DNA of 64,000 nt from Batillaria attramentaria (Eukaryota > Mollusca > Gastropoda > Batillariidae): the NCBI GenBank assembly GCA_018292915.2, contig JACVVK020000038.1, positions 105,001-169,000 on the forward strand, given 5' to 3'. The number at the start of each line of letters is the position of its first letter. The first letter of the stretch is position 1. Below, in pieces: positions 32,889 through 45,031 of this stretch. The position numbers were made by a program, and so were the translations under genes. Below the pieces are notes generated by a model. The model was not told where the DNA came from, searched no databases, and saw only the letters and a list, made by a program, of their open reading frames with translations.

Positions 32889-33540
32889 CACACACACAGT
32901 TCAGTCAAAGACCGTATCTACGGTCTTTGGTTCAGTTCTAGAGTAAAAGCGTATGAAGATGATCACCTTTCACGAACCTCCCCCCACCCCACCCCCCACC
33001 CCCACAAAGAATAAATTAAAATAAAATAAACTCCTAAACTAACGGAGCGTTCAACAGACAAAGATTATATTCAAAAAATACCTTGTTTCTCTCACTATAA
33101 CCGCCTGCAGTGAATTACTGGGTGATCACAACAAACCATAACCCTACACCCACATTGCAGAAAAAAAGCCCGAATTTCATGCCCGTCCAAGCTAGAGGCA
33201 AAACCGATAGGGCGCACCCCCCCTCCCCCCCCCCCCCCCCCCCGCAAACTTCCCCCAACCCTCACTAGTCCCCAAACCTTCACACCCGTCGACCACATAA
33301 CGCCCGCTTTTCCCGGTGAAAGTAAATTAATCGTTTGAACTCTGGCTGCTCCTTGAATGCTGTGGGACGTGGACCTGTCACTGTGACTACTACCACGGCT
33401 CCAAATGTCGGGCAAATCCATGAAACTTGCACCTTTTCTCACACATCGCCAAGGACACATCAAACGTGGCCGTGTTCGGATTGAAGTGTGTTGAGGGTTC
33501 AGCTGGACTATTGCTGTCCACCGTCACCCCTCCCCTCTCT
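32842..33540. other. unassigned; microsatellite and poly-C
   Basis: (GC)n(AC)n at 32850-32898, C-rich at 32980-33003 and poly-C near 33218-33243. No supported exon. Confidence 0.5.
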
Positions 33541-33727
33541 TTCGGTCTCGTGGCCAAGGCATCTGACTTCGGGTCCCGAGCTGCATGGTTCGAATCCCCG
33601 GTGGGCAGGAATTCGGTAGCGTATTTCTCTACCAAATCCGGTCAAAATTCACGCGCAGACTCGTCCGTTGTGCCTGCCTCGCCTTCGTGTACACACGCAC
33701 AACATCAAGTGTGCACGTTAAGCATGA
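33541..33727 (+). mobile_element. tRNA-derived SINE, additional family
   Basis: Box-A-like CGTGGCCAAGGC and box-B-like GGTTCGAATCCCC at tRNA spacing, then a body containing TAGCGTATTTCTCTACCAA and a 3' part with GTGTGCACGTTAAGC. Not family A, B or C. Single copy seen, so the ends are approximate. Confidence 0.55.
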
Positions 33728-33739
33728 TAATTTCACGGG

Positions 33740-33905
33740 GTGGGTAGGTGTTTGTGGGTTTAACGTCCTTTTCCACCACATACGGGTGACGGGGCAACGA
33801 TGAAAGGGCCAGCACAAATATTTGGCCCCAGCCGGCATACGAACTCACGACCCGAGCATTAGAAGTCCAACGCTCTACCATTCGGCCACCCCGGCTCCCC
33901 CCCCC
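33740..33905 (-). mobile_element. SINE family A
   Basis: Complete copy; likely target duplication TAATTTCACGGG (33728-33739) and TAATTTAACGGG (33912-33923) with one mismatch. Confidence 0.9.
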
Positions 33906-33923
33906 ACCCCCTAATTTAACGGG

Positions 33924-35085
33924 CGGGGCCGCGGAATGGAACCCAGGTAACCTGAATACACAACTACACTGACATTCGTCCTCACAATGTTGAGGTTGGT
34001 CAGTTCCTAGAAAGAAGAAGAAAAAGGTTTGTCTTCGATCAAACCTGAGACGCGGATGACACCAACCAACCCAAAACTGCACGCGCTCATTTCGCCTCTC
34101 GTCTCATCTCTGCCACTGTTGGTACTACGAGCAACGCAAATATCCGTGCGCTGCGTGCTTGACTCGTACTCTGCCCAAACCATTTCCGCCGCACGAGACA
34201 CACGAAACAACCGAGCTGGAACCGAAGCACTATGCCAACAATTGATCACACCCGCTTTGACCGCAAAGTAGATCCTGGAAACGCGAGCCTCGTTTGATTA
34301 CCGTCACTTTAGTTGTAAATCTTTAGCGTGTTGTTAACAGATTTCATAGCAGCTACGACATCTCTATCGCCAAATACATGGAATTGAAGGACACCGAGAG
34401 ATAAATGGTGGTATAACTTGTGGTAGTGACTAGATTGTAGTGACGTCACAGTTGAAGCGAACTGAGGTCATCCCTAAATTGTTTTCTTCGATTTGAAAAG
34501 CTTTCATTTTTCATTGAAACTTCTGCAAACATAATACAATTCCAAACCGTGGCTGAGACGAGTTGGTGGTGACGTCACAGTAGCAGCGAGCTGTGTGCAA
34601 CCATCCAACTGACGACAAAAAAAAAACAAACAAAAAAATCGTTTCGATCAAATCGATCCAAGTCCGGGAGCTTGGAGGGACTCGTGACATTTCACACAAA
34701 ACACGCACCCCCAGCACCGGCACGTGCACCACACGCGGTAAAAGAATGCTTTGCCCTACTCTGTGGTCATCTGGCCAAAGTGTCTAAACGACGTGGACTT
34801 GATAGGCTCTAAAACCCCTTTACCACATCACGCTCCTACTTCCTGCTTGATGATCTCCGGGTCAGAATTTTGACGTTGCGGATATAGCGTGCTTCGTCAC
34901 CACTTTCTGCACCCATCTCATCTTCCTGTTCGTGTGACAGGCGGTCTCAAAGGTGTTTACGCGTATCAACACTGGGATCAAACTGCCAGTGCAAAAAGGC
35001 GGGGGTTGATCACGTGACTTGAAGGTCTACAGGCGGCAGGCATCTATCGTAGGCGAAAGCTGCCAAAATGGCATGGCTCTTTTGC
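33924..35085. other. unassigned; two CRE-like sites
   Basis: GTGACGTCACAGT occurs at about 34440 and 34569, each followed by a similar GCGA(A/G)CTG, as in a decayed 130-bp direct repeat. TGACGTCA is the CRE palindrome; function here is not implied. Confidence 0.45.
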
Positions 35086-35425
35086 TGCATGAATATCGTC
35101 ACTCCTGTTTTCCTGCAGAAAAACAAATTGTACGTTTTCCGGAGAAACATCGAGAAAAACAGAATTGACAAAATATAAGTTTTTTCCCTGCAGGAAACTG
35201 ACTTTTCAGTGCAGACAATACAAGCGAGAGGTGATGAAATAGCAGGGGGAAAAAACTCTGCAGAAAAAAAAATTCTGCAGAAATGCCCGTTTTTCTCCGA
35301 AAAAGTTTCATTTTCTGCAGAAACACAGTATTGTCGATTTTCTGCAGAAAAGCGCCAATTTCCTGAAAAATAAGCCATTTTTTTCCGCAAAAAGTGCCAC
35401 TGGCCTGCAGAAACACTACCGTTGT
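35086..35425. repeat. degenerate repeat rich in TTTCTGCAGAAA
   Basis: CTGCAGAAA or its complement occurs about nine times with irregular 25-40 bp spacing between GAAAA/TTTTC blocks. Confidence 0.7.
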
Positions 35426-36227
35426 GTCACCCTCGCTAGTGTTTCTTGCAAAAAAAAAAAAAAAGATTGTGTTCTTTTTTTTCCCAGCGGAAAATTCAGT
35501 TTTCTAAATGGGGGGGGGGGGGGACCCTGCTACACTGCCATTTCCATTTTCTGCCGACAAACTGTTAGTGTGGCAGCTTTCGCCAGCGATAGATGCATGC
35601 TCCCCTTATACTCCATGCCCCTTTGAGACCTTCAGGTCACGTGGCAACCCCTGTGGAAACGATCATCGCACTCTGGGACTTCAAATCTCAGACGCCCACG
35701 GCAGGTCTTCGACCATCATTTTGCGTGTCTGTGAACACTGCATGACCCGAAATGTCTCACGACAGATTTCCAGTTCCACCACACCATCAACGAACTCCCA
35801 TCCCCCCATCCCCATCCCCTCTCATCCCCTCCCATTAATCTGCCTTCCGACGCGTAAGCCGTACTTCAAAACAGGGCAGTTTTCCTTTGAGGATCACACT
35901 TCAGGGACTCCTGTCAACTCACCACTAAGAAGCATTCCGGTAACAGCAGACGATCTCTGCTTCAAATGGAAGGAAAATCGACAGACTGCCAGCAATGACT
36001 TTATATAAAACAGTAGACGAGAAAGAAAAAAAAATTGCGCACCTAGTACCTGTGAAGGTCCAGCTGAGGCGTACTGTAAGATGCACGACAATTTGCATTC
36101 CTCCCTCCTCTGACAAACTGAGAAAATCTATACTAAAATGTCAGTACCAAATTGGGTGTAGTTGTTGTTGCCGTTTTGTTTTGTTGTTTTGGGGGTGGGG
36201 GGGTGGATGTACAGGGGGGGGGGGGGG
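35426..36227. other. unassigned sequence
   Basis: A-tract at 35450-35464 and G-run at 35511-35523. A plus-strand frame at 35880-36008 looks weakly coding but lacks any recognised motif. Confidence 0.45.
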
Positions 36228-36241
36228 GTGCGGACGTACAG

Positions 36242-36398
36242 GAGCGTTGGACTCAATGCTCGGGTCGTGAGTTCGAATCCCGCTGGCTGGGGCCAAATAT
36301 TTGTGCTGGCCTTTTCTCTCGTTGCCCCGTCTTTGATATCACCGTTATGTGGTGGAAAAGGACGTCAAACTCCCAAACACCCACCCACCCACAAGCGT
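36242..36398 (+). mobile_element. SINE family A, 5' truncated, with target duplication
   Basis: Begins inside the tRNA-like head at GAGCGTTGGACTC. ACGTACAG flanks both sides (36234-36241 and 36399-36406). A (GA)n tract follows at 36405-36454. Confidence 0.88.
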
Positions 36399-36401
36399 AC
36401 G

Positions 36402-36454
<53 letters not shown>

Positions 36455-36456
<2 letters not shown>

Positions 36457-36850
36457 GGACTTTGAAACAGACTCATTTAGTGGAAAGTGCTTGTCCACAT
36501 CCGGCCGGGCAAACGCTTGCAGTTTACAGTGCCTAGCAAGGACCCGTTCTCTATTTCACCCTGTATTTGGCAATGCCACCAAGCAATCCCCAACTTGGAA
36601 ACTTTCCGTCTCGCTCAAGCCGTTCCCCCGGAAATCTGAAAGTCAAACGAAGACGAAGAAGAGGGTGGAACTAGTTGATCAATGTCCCAATGCCGGCCTG
36701 TAATCTAGACAAAGTGTGACACTGGCATGCAATTGCCGGAACAGCACACCGCACAACAGCAGGCCCCAACATGGAAACGAAGACGTTGGACAAACGAATT
36801 TGTGCAGTGCAGACTTGGAATCTTCCACCAACTGCCCCCCCCCCTTCCCC

Positions 36851-36930
<80 letters not shown>

Positions 36931-37090
36931 AATACAAGAAAACACACGAACCTGTCGCGAAAGCGCATTGGACACTCTACGGACGAACGGACAGAAAAGT
37001 GTGTGTATTGAGAGATGTACGGGGAGGGAGTGAGGACAGCATCATTTCTCTGCGAAAAAAATTGAGTTCCATGTTTGGAAACACTTCCTG
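36455..37090. other. unassigned with 77-bp (AC)n
   Basis: (AC)n at 36852-36928. No gene supported. Confidence 0.6.
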
Positions 37091-37640
37091 AAGCGGCAGA
37101 TTTCGCTGCGCGCAGCAGCAAGTTTCAGTGATAAGAAGTGAGAGACTGACGTCAAATGTTTGGTTCACAGACAAAATCTGCAAGTATCGTCACTGCTACC
37201 GACATTTCACCAGCCCTCTAGATAATAATAATAATAATAATAATGATGATGAGTATTGTATAGGCGCTTTTCCCAATTTCATGAATCGGCTCAAAGCGCC
37301 GCGAACTGAACCCAACACGCATGCTCACGTGAATCACACGCATCCTCTCACACACTGGACATAAACACATTACAATCACGTGGTGCGAAGGGTCAGCTCA
37401 GCTATTTAAATTTCGGAATTTAGAATTGCATTTATTTTTTTCAAATTTGGTGGGCTGAACATTTCCAAAGCAGATCTTCCAGATTTTATGTGAAAAATAA
37501 TTCAGTCGGGGAAGTCCCAAAGCCAACAACCGGGAAATCACAAGACATGAATGAACAAGCACCCTCAGACGATCTCGGTGTAAGAGGCTGACCTCAAATG
37601 TTTAGTCCACGGAATTGACGTCATCTCCCCCCCCCCCCCC
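37091..37640 (+). repeat. fragments of the 1.6-kb segment, split by a SINE
   Basis: CAGCAGCAAGTTTCAGTGAT, then GTATCGTCACTGCTACCGAC to CCAGCCCTCTAGAT, then (after the SINE) ATCTTCCAGATTTTATGTG to ATTGACGTCATCTC. This is one older ~170-bp unit of the segment, interrupted by SINE B. Confidence 0.8.
37224..37471 (-). mobile_element. SINE family B, 5' truncated
   Basis: Inserted in CTCTAGATCTTCC with a 4-bp AGAT repeat on each side. It has the (ATT)n tail, the GCGCTTTGAGCC part and the body up to TTTGGAAATGTTCAGC. The central domain and tRNA head were never copied. Confidence 0.88.
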
Positions 37641-37785
37641 GGCAACAATAACAACAGAACAGACAAAATAACGTGAAATTTGGAGAAACAACTTTGGCCG
37701 TTATGGGGCCGTTCCTCCTTGTTTCTTCTTCTTTTGTTGTTGTTTGTTTGTTTTTCGGGGGATGCTTTTTTTTCTCTTTTTTTTT

Positions 37786-38913
37786 AAGTTGTTTCTCTAT
37801 AGAGAAACAACTTTTCTCTATAGAGAAACAACTTTATGAGACGGGGCAGATTTTGCTACGCGCAGCAGCAAGTTTCAGTGATACAAAACAAGACTGTGAC
37901 GTTTCTCCAAACAATACTTACTTTCACGCACACAGTGACGTAACGAAATCTGCGTCATAGACACCTTACGTGCACACTTTGCTGCTGCGTTCTTTTTGGC
38001 GGGAATGACGTGTGTGTGTGTGTGTGTGTGGACGGATGTAATGATGGCTATCTCCTAAACCACCTCGATGGAGGTCTTTTTACTTTGAGATAAAATGGGA
38101 AATCACCTTCTCCAGAGCTACCTTTCACGATTTTTAGCCTGCCGCATTTTCAGAAGAGTTATCGCCAATTTTAAAAAATCGGTCATGTTACGAATTTTTT
38201 TCGAAAACGTTGTTCAAATTCCTTCATTTTCTAGACTTTAGAAGTTCACCCAATCACACTGCCTTGATTCGTGCTACAGCTCTGTAGCTCTGACTGGTTT
38301 TGTGTAAAAAAAAATATTTCCGAGGTAGGGGTGGTTTGCACATAAGATCAAATATCTATGAAAAGACTACTGCAAATTACTTATCATCCCGGCGTTTTTG
38401 TCTAGTGTGACAACTGCACATATGACAGGAACTACTGCACTATTATATCTTTAGCATTTAGAATAACTGAACTTTTAGATAAACATAACTTTTTCAAGTT
38501 TCTGCGAGAAGCACCGGTCAAAAGAGTTCCAAATTTTCGATTTCATAAGTACAATCCAAGGTATTCTAGTCCATGTTTCACCAGCCCTCTAGATCTTCCA
38601 GATTTTATGTAAAAATTAGTTCAGCCAGGGAAGTCACAAAAGCAACAGGGAAATCACAAGACATGCACAAGCATCATCTGTCATACCACCAGTGTGAAGC
38701 TGACGTCAAACGCTTAGTTCACAGACATAATAAGCAAGTATCGTCACTGCCTCCGACATTTCACCAGCCCTCTAGATCTTCCAGATTTCATGTGAAAAAT
38801 AATTCAATCGGGGAAGCCACAAAGCCAACAGGGAAATCACAAGACATAAACAAGCTTCCTCAGACGATGGCAGTGCTAGAGGCTGACGTGAAAATGTTTA
38901 GTTCGCGGAATTG

Positions 38914-38955
<42 letters not shown>

Positions 38956-39125
38956 GGAGCCAGGGTGGCCGAATGGTAGAGCGTTGGACTTTCAATGCTC
39001 GGGTCGAGAGTTCGAATCCCGGCTGGGGCCCAAATGTTTGTGCTGGCCTTTCTCTCGTGGCCCCGTCTTAGAAAGCACCCTTACGTGGTGGAAAAGGACG
39101 ATAAACTCCTAAAACACCCCACCCA

Positions 39126-39167
<42 letters not shown>

Positions 39168-39368
39168 GTCTGTCTCTCTCTCTCTCTCTCTCTCCCCCCA
39201 CCCGGCCCCCACCCCCAGTCACGTGACTAATCGGTCGAGGTCGTAGAGGATCTAGTGTCATTGGTAGAACTTGGAGAGGGGAGAACCGGCAACAATAACA
39301 ACAAAACAGACAAAATAACATGAAATTTGGAGAAACAACTTGTAGGACGGGGCCGTTCCTCCTTGTTT
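37786..39368 (+). repeat. 1.6-kb segment, inverted twin of 8990-10636
   Basis: Starts with the 28-bp palindrome (one and a half copies here) and ends GGGGCCGTTCCTCCTTG. Contains the tandem ~170-bp units (113-codon frame at 38573-38914), a nested SINE A and flanking (CT)n tracts. Similarity to the other copy is very high along the whole length except microsatellite lengths. Confidence 0.87.
38955..39128 (+). mobile_element. SINE family A inside the duplicated segment
   Basis: Same insertion as at 9209-9382, (CT)n on both sides. Confidence 0.92.
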
Positions 39369-39443
39369 TTTGTTTTTGTTTTTTTGAAGGGGCGGGGCGG
39401 GGGCTCAAAGGTGCGCATTTGACATATGAACGCACGACCTACT

Positions 39444-39900
39444 GGGCGCTCTCCTTTCATAGTGCTGACGCAGAACTTCAGGAAACAGCTACCATGCTGT
39501 CTAACGCCATGGTAACTAAACTCAAGATTACACGCGTCAGAGAACACATTTGACATATGAACGCACGATTTAAACTTAGTCGCCTTTCTGTGCTACGTTT
39601 TCCGGGCAGTACAACAATATCCCTGCATGCGTTGCTAGCAGTCTGGGAATTTGCTGTCTATTTTCGGCCCCGGACGTGAGCGCCACATTGGTACAGACTG
39701 TCACATCCTGCTGTGGTCATGACCATCCTTAGCGCTCTACATGTCTGTCCTCCCCTTCCTCCTCGTGTTGTTCTACTTCTCAGCACAACAGTAACGGGTG
39801 TTCTCCTGTCTACGTGCTGACGCAGAACTTCAGGAAACAGCTACCATGCTGAGTCTAACGCCATGGTAACTAAACTCTTACACGCCTCATAGAACTCGGA
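39444..39900. repeat. direct repeat pair of about 100 bp
   Basis: GCTGACGCAGAACTTCAGGA to CGCCATGGTAACTAAACTC occurs at 39462-39522 and 39817-39878, 355 bp apart, with small indels. Confidence 0.85.
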
Positions 39901-40118
39901 AATCAGGACCAGTCGATCTGATAGGTCAACGACCCTTTCCAACAAAAACAACAAAACTGGTTCCACAGACAGGCCACAGGCCAATACATTAGGACAACGT
40001 TAAAAAAATGGATGCGTATTAGTTCAATCCAACGGCAAAAAAAAAAAAGTAATTAGGAAAGGAACATTAGAAAACCGAACCCGAGGAAGGGACGTCGGCA
40101 ACTCATACTACATGCCGC

Positions 40119-40149
<31 letters not shown>

Positions 40150-40153
<4 letters not shown>

Positions 40154-40298
40154 GATCCTTTATTTTACAACGGAAGAAGTTATAGGCATACAAAGACCAT
40201 TTTCAAACTTGCCGTTGCTACACTACCATAAAAAAAAGAAAATTAAAAAAAAAAAGACTAAGAAGAGAAGGAGACAAAAATTACCTAAGAAAAGGAAA

Positions 40299-40373
<75 letters not shown>

Positions 40374-40972
40374 GACAGATAGACAGATAGACAGATAGAT
40401 AGATAGATATACGCACTCGCGCGGCAAGCATAATTATACACAAAATCATGCTATCACTTATGATGTACATACTCATGGGACTAGCGCAGGTGTATCACTG
40501 TTTATGTAAATTGCGTGACAGGTTTTGGTTGAAGAGACTTTTTCCTGAATGATGACTGCGATCCCTTGTTAGTAATGCTTAGAGGGAGTTTGTTCCAAAG
40601 AGAGGCACCGGAGAAGCAGAGACTTGATTTAAAAATATCTATTCTCGGACGTGGCGGTATAAAGCGCTGCGTTGATGAGGGATAGCGTGGATCAGACGAG
40701 GTAAAGAGGCTGCTGATGTACTGTGGCAGGACGCCTTTGCGGATTTTGAACATAAACATACCTTTATTTAAGATCAGTTGTTTCGGAAGAGAGAGCATTT
40801 CTAGCTTTTGGAGTTTCTGGTCAGTTGTTAGTGTGGGGTCGGGAAGGATCAATTTTGCTGCTCTCCTGTGTAAGGAGTTTAGTCTCTTCAGATGGACATC
40901 ACTGCATCCGTCCCAGAGTGTGGACGAATAGTCAATGTGGGGTTTAATATTGGCGTTATAAAACGATTTTCG
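40150..40972 (-). mobile_element. LINE 3' fragment (CR1/Jockey-like RT C-terminus)
   Basis: The minus-strand frame runs from about 40950 to 40502: NANIKPHIDYSSTLWDGCS, then LHRRAAKLILPDPTLTTDQK, KKGVLPQYISSLF-like and RPRIDIFKSSLCFSGASLWN. This is the conserved C-terminal end of many non-LTR reverse transcriptases. The frame is open over about 150 codons. The 3' UTR ends AAAATAAAGGATCGTTATC then (CT)n. Insertion is next to (CT)n at both ends. Confidence 0.88.
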
Positions 40973-41160
40973 AGAGAGAGAGAGAGAGAGAATATCAATG
41001 AAGCTTTATTTGTCAACGGTAAACATACTGACATTGTTGTCCACATAGTCGTTTTACGTATCTGCCGTTGCTATAAACTACTGAAGTACTACATCTAAAG
41101 CTACGACTACGGAAAAGAAAAAGAAGGCGAAAAAAAAATCAAATGTGCCCACATGCTCAC
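40973..41160 (-). mobile_element. LINE 3'-end remnant
   Basis: On the minus strand TGACAAATAAAGCTTCATTGATATTCTC ends in (CT)n, the same style of terminus as the element at 40150. A further look-alike (GAATCAATGAAAATTTCATT) is at about 41593-41620. Confidence 0.45.
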
Positions 41161-41167
41161 GCTCACT

Positions 41168-41169
41168 CA

Positions 41170-41245
<76 letters not shown>

Positions 41246-41311
41246 CTAAAAACGAGAGAGAGAGAGAGAGGGGGGTGGGCGGGCACACACACACTGTGAC
41301 ACACATACAAA

Positions 41312-41376
<65 letters not shown>

Positions 41377-41381
41377 CTAAA

Positions 41382-41423
<42 letters not shown>

Positions 41424-41530
41424 GTGGGCGGGCACACACACACTGTGACACACATACAAACAAACACACACACACACACCTAAAAACGAGAGAGAGAGAG
41501 AGAGAGAGCGAGAGAAGGGGGGTGGGGGGG
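41168..41530. repeat. higher-order (AC)n/(AG)n array
   Basis: The block (CA)n, CTAAAAACGAGAGAG, (GA)n, GGGTGGGCGGGCACACACAC, TGTGACACACATACAAACAA recurs two and a half times at about 140 bp. Confidence 0.92.
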
Positions 41531-41620
41531 CGGGCGGGAGAGACGGGGGGTGGGGAGGAGTGGCGAGAGGGGTTACGGGGGAGAGAGAGAGAGAATCAAT
41601 GAAAATTTCATTTATCAGCG

Positions 41621-43296
41621 GTACAGGTAGTTAAATGTGGGATAGCCTGATTCCATTCCTGCTATTGCTAGTGTTGAGAGAGAGAGAGAGAGACTAGCTG
41701 TATGGGAGTTATTACAAGAAGACTGACATCTCCTGCACATACAACCAACCAGTGCTCTGGTTTCTAACAACGGGCACGCACCTCACTGAACATAGCTGTC
41801 GCGCGCGGCCACTGCATGCTCCGCATCTCATTAAAATCCATATCGTAAAATGCGCATAACTCTTTCTTAATGATTCACTCGTCTCCAGTGCCGTTTGACT
41901 GTGTGCGTGTATCCACTATACAAAAGCTGGGCACGCCATTTGACTCAGCTGTCACACCTAGCAAAAGCTTTTCAAACTTTGTCGCCGATATTGTTACATT
42001 TACATAGTGCCAGATGGTTCTCGCAACTCGGCCAAGTCGCAAACAGCGCCAGTTTCACAGTCAGCGCTTAGTCCGGACAAAAGGCAAGGACTTTTAAAGC
42101 GTACATCTTTCATCAAAATCCGATCGACGAACGTAAAGAAGTAGCATCGCTGTGAAGAAACAGCGAGGACAAGAGAGGGGAAAAAAAAGCTGTCACACAT
42201 CGGTCTTGTTAAGTTTTGGCTGTTTGCAACCACTGGCCAGACGGGAGTTTAATACCGCTGAGATATCGAGAGAAATCTGTGCGCGCGTGCCAGACGGGGA
42301 GAAGGAAAAGGAGAGAGAGAGAGAGAGCGCGTGGAGGTGGAAGACGGTGTTCACAATCTGACAGCCGACGTGCAGGACGGCGACAAGAGACCGAGACCGA
42401 AGCACATTGGCGCCGGCAGGGCATTAGCTACCTCCAGGCATGACCAGTGACCAGGTGATGGTAGGGACTGCTTCTGCAATTGTGAGTGACAAGAAACCTA
42501 CATGACATTGTCACTCATCCCACACGACTGCTAAACCCGACGTGAGTCGCCTCGCAAAGGATTTTGTTTTTTCTAAGGATTTTTCTCCACACCCTCAGCA
42601 TCACACTTTTTCCACAAGGTTCTATAGAATCCAGCGTGTGCTTCAGATTTATTTTAATCGGACGGAAATATATCGGCGACATTCGTACTGGAAACTTCAA
42701 GTTTAACACTGAAAGCTTCCATTTTCTTTCACGTGCTACAAAGGTCATTTAATCTACCGACAATGAAGGAAAACGCGGGAGAAGGGAGAGGATAATTCAG
42801 GAAACGTACTCATCGCCAGCTGCTACACTGCAGGCACGAGCAATATTCGTATTGAAAACTTGGATTTCTGCACCAAAACGCGTTTTCCCCCCCGACGAAA
42901 CAAGGTCGGTTAATCTACTTTAACTCCAGAAAATCTCAGGTAGGGGGAAAAAAACAAGTAAACTCACTCAACCGAAGCGAGCTAACTGCAAGCAAGCGGG
43001 AAGTACACCGGAGTTTTGTACTGCGAACTCTACTTTTTTTTTCACCTCCTCACGCAAAAAAAAAAAAAAAAAGTTTTTTTTTCCTCTCTCTCTCTGTTCC
43101 AAGAGGAAAAACAGTTGGAAGTCGGTGAATGTGCCGGAAATTCAAGGACCAGGTGTGAGTGTGGGAGAGGAAAAGTCAAGTTAGTCATCGTAAGGGAGCT
43201 AACTACAACCACACGGCCGATTCAGCAGTGCACCTGTAGACGTGAGAGATGGCATGATGCAATAAAGAGCGAGAAACGAGTCGAACCGCATTGCTT

Positions 43297-43341
<45 letters not shown>

Positions 43342-44173
43342 ACACACACGCACTTATAGGCAAGTGTCTCCATGCCAAGTCTCCCTCTCTCGTTGCCTGG
43401 TTGTTCCCAGCGGTCGTAATCTCGGTCGACTGCTAGATTGCTTGATTGCTTGCCGGCGCCAGGTGTGTGACAAGGTCAGGTGATGCTGATGGGGAAATTG
43501 TGACCATCAATCAGCCGATCGTTAACAGGTGAGTGCTGCTGTTTCTTCTTGTCGTTACAATGCTGAATGGTGTAGTTGAATCTGTGGTTGTTTGGGGTCG
43601 ATTCTCACCTTGTGAATGTCACTGTGTCACTATGTCTACGTGGATGTTTGTGACCCTCCAATGAGTGGGTCTGACTGACTAATCATTCAATCAACCAAAT
43701 TAGCAATAATCGGCCAGTTTAGGGCAATACGAGACTGCAGGCGCTACAGGACAAATGGGGAGTATTAGTAAGCTTGTGACAAGTATTTTGTCGAACACAT
43801 TGCATTACGCCCAATGCCCAAATGAAGCGATGCCGTGTTTTTAGAACTTCCCGGTCTCTAAATAGTGAAGAAACCAGGCATTAACTCTCTCTATGCCATG
43901 GTCCTCATTTGGGGCCCTCACGTTCACAACGCTTGGCTGCTGATGTCCCTTACCAGATCGCCAACATTCTAGTTTTCTTCTCAATCATGACATCAGAAAC
44001 TAAGAAACCAAAATTGATACAGAGCTAGCAAAATGGTCGACATGTGGTTAAAGGGACGCAATTTCTGCTATTGTCACAGTCGTTACTAGCGCATGCTTTA
44101 GAAGCTTTACTTGACTGGCTCCGCTGTCTCTTGCACTAGAGTGTCGTCTGCAGCATGTTGTCACGTGCTGGCA
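41621..44173. other. unassigned with short microsatellites
   Basis: (GA)n at 41675-41692 and 42311-42327, A-tract at 43057-43072, (AC)n at 43304-43350. No supported gene. The GC-rich patch at 42270-42440 shows no clear promoter signal. Confidence 0.5.
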
Positions 44174-44735
44174 GTTAGTTAGTTAGTGCTTAACGCCGCG
44201 CAAGCAACAAAGACTATTTCGCGGCTAACACAGTCCCATCCTGCCAGGTCCTTTAAAACATAAAAGGCCTAGCTTAAAACATGATGTAAATATATATTTA
44301 AAATTTGTGAAGCTTAAATGAGATCCAGTACAAGATTAATTTCTTCAGGACTAAAAACAATATCACAGATTGTGTTATACTAAGACTAAATTTTATAAAA
44401 TAGGTTAGACTCTTTCAGGAAACTGAAGATGCTGTCAGGGGGGACATCCCTGAACAGTACCCTCAGTGAGTCTGCACGATAATATTTGTCCCTGATCTCA
44501 GCGAGATCTACGCACGAGATCAGGAAATGACAGACAGTGAACGGCTCATGACAAGGGACACACCATGGGGGGTCCTTCCCAATTCCAGAGATGTGAATGT
44601 GTGATGTGGGTATGCCCAATGTGGAGCCGGCTAAGAAAAGTCTCCACGCGCTGATTAGGTCGACACAGCGAGGGAGGTTATCACAGATGTTTGGTAAAAT
44701 CTTGAAAAGTTTGTTCTCCGGGAGGGCAGCCCACT
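44174..44735 (-). mobile_element. LINE 3' fragment, RT C-terminal end
   Basis: Open minus-strand frame from about 44735 to 44386 with ENKLFKILPNICDNLPRC, AWRLFLAGSTLGIPTSHIH, CVPCHEPFTVCHFLISC and VPPDSIFSFLKESNLFYKI. The Cys..Cys..His..Cys cluster followed by a short VPPxxIFxFLKE end is the C-terminus of many invertebrate non-LTR polyproteins. The 3' tail ACTAACTAACTAACTG lies at 44174-44190. 5' truncated. Confidence 0.87.
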
Positions 44736-45000
44736 GGGTCTGTCACGTGTTGGCAGGATGTCAAGCAGACAAGGCCACCAGATACTCGCACTAACAACTG
44801 TCTTTATTCACTTGTGTCACAATGTTTCACGCTCTATCTCTGTATTAGATTTTTTTTCAGCGTGGCCAAACAATCAGCACACAGCTTGTGTCATTGATGT
44901 TTAAAAAAATTATATATATATATTTACTTACTTCCGCTACTTTCAAATTGACCTGATTGAGCGCATGTTTTCGGCTTTAGCGACGCCTTTGTTCCTATTC

Positions 45001-45031
<31 letters not shown>

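Noticed and set aside
33095..33635. Minus-strand frames that might hold the next upstream RECQL4 exon
   Set aside because: No match to the zinc-finger or helicase motifs and no good acceptor. The RECQL4 linker is variable, so this remains open but unsupported.
35508..36008. 166-codon plus-strand frame
   Set aside because: Begins in a G-run. The last 40 codons look mildly coding but match nothing I recognise.
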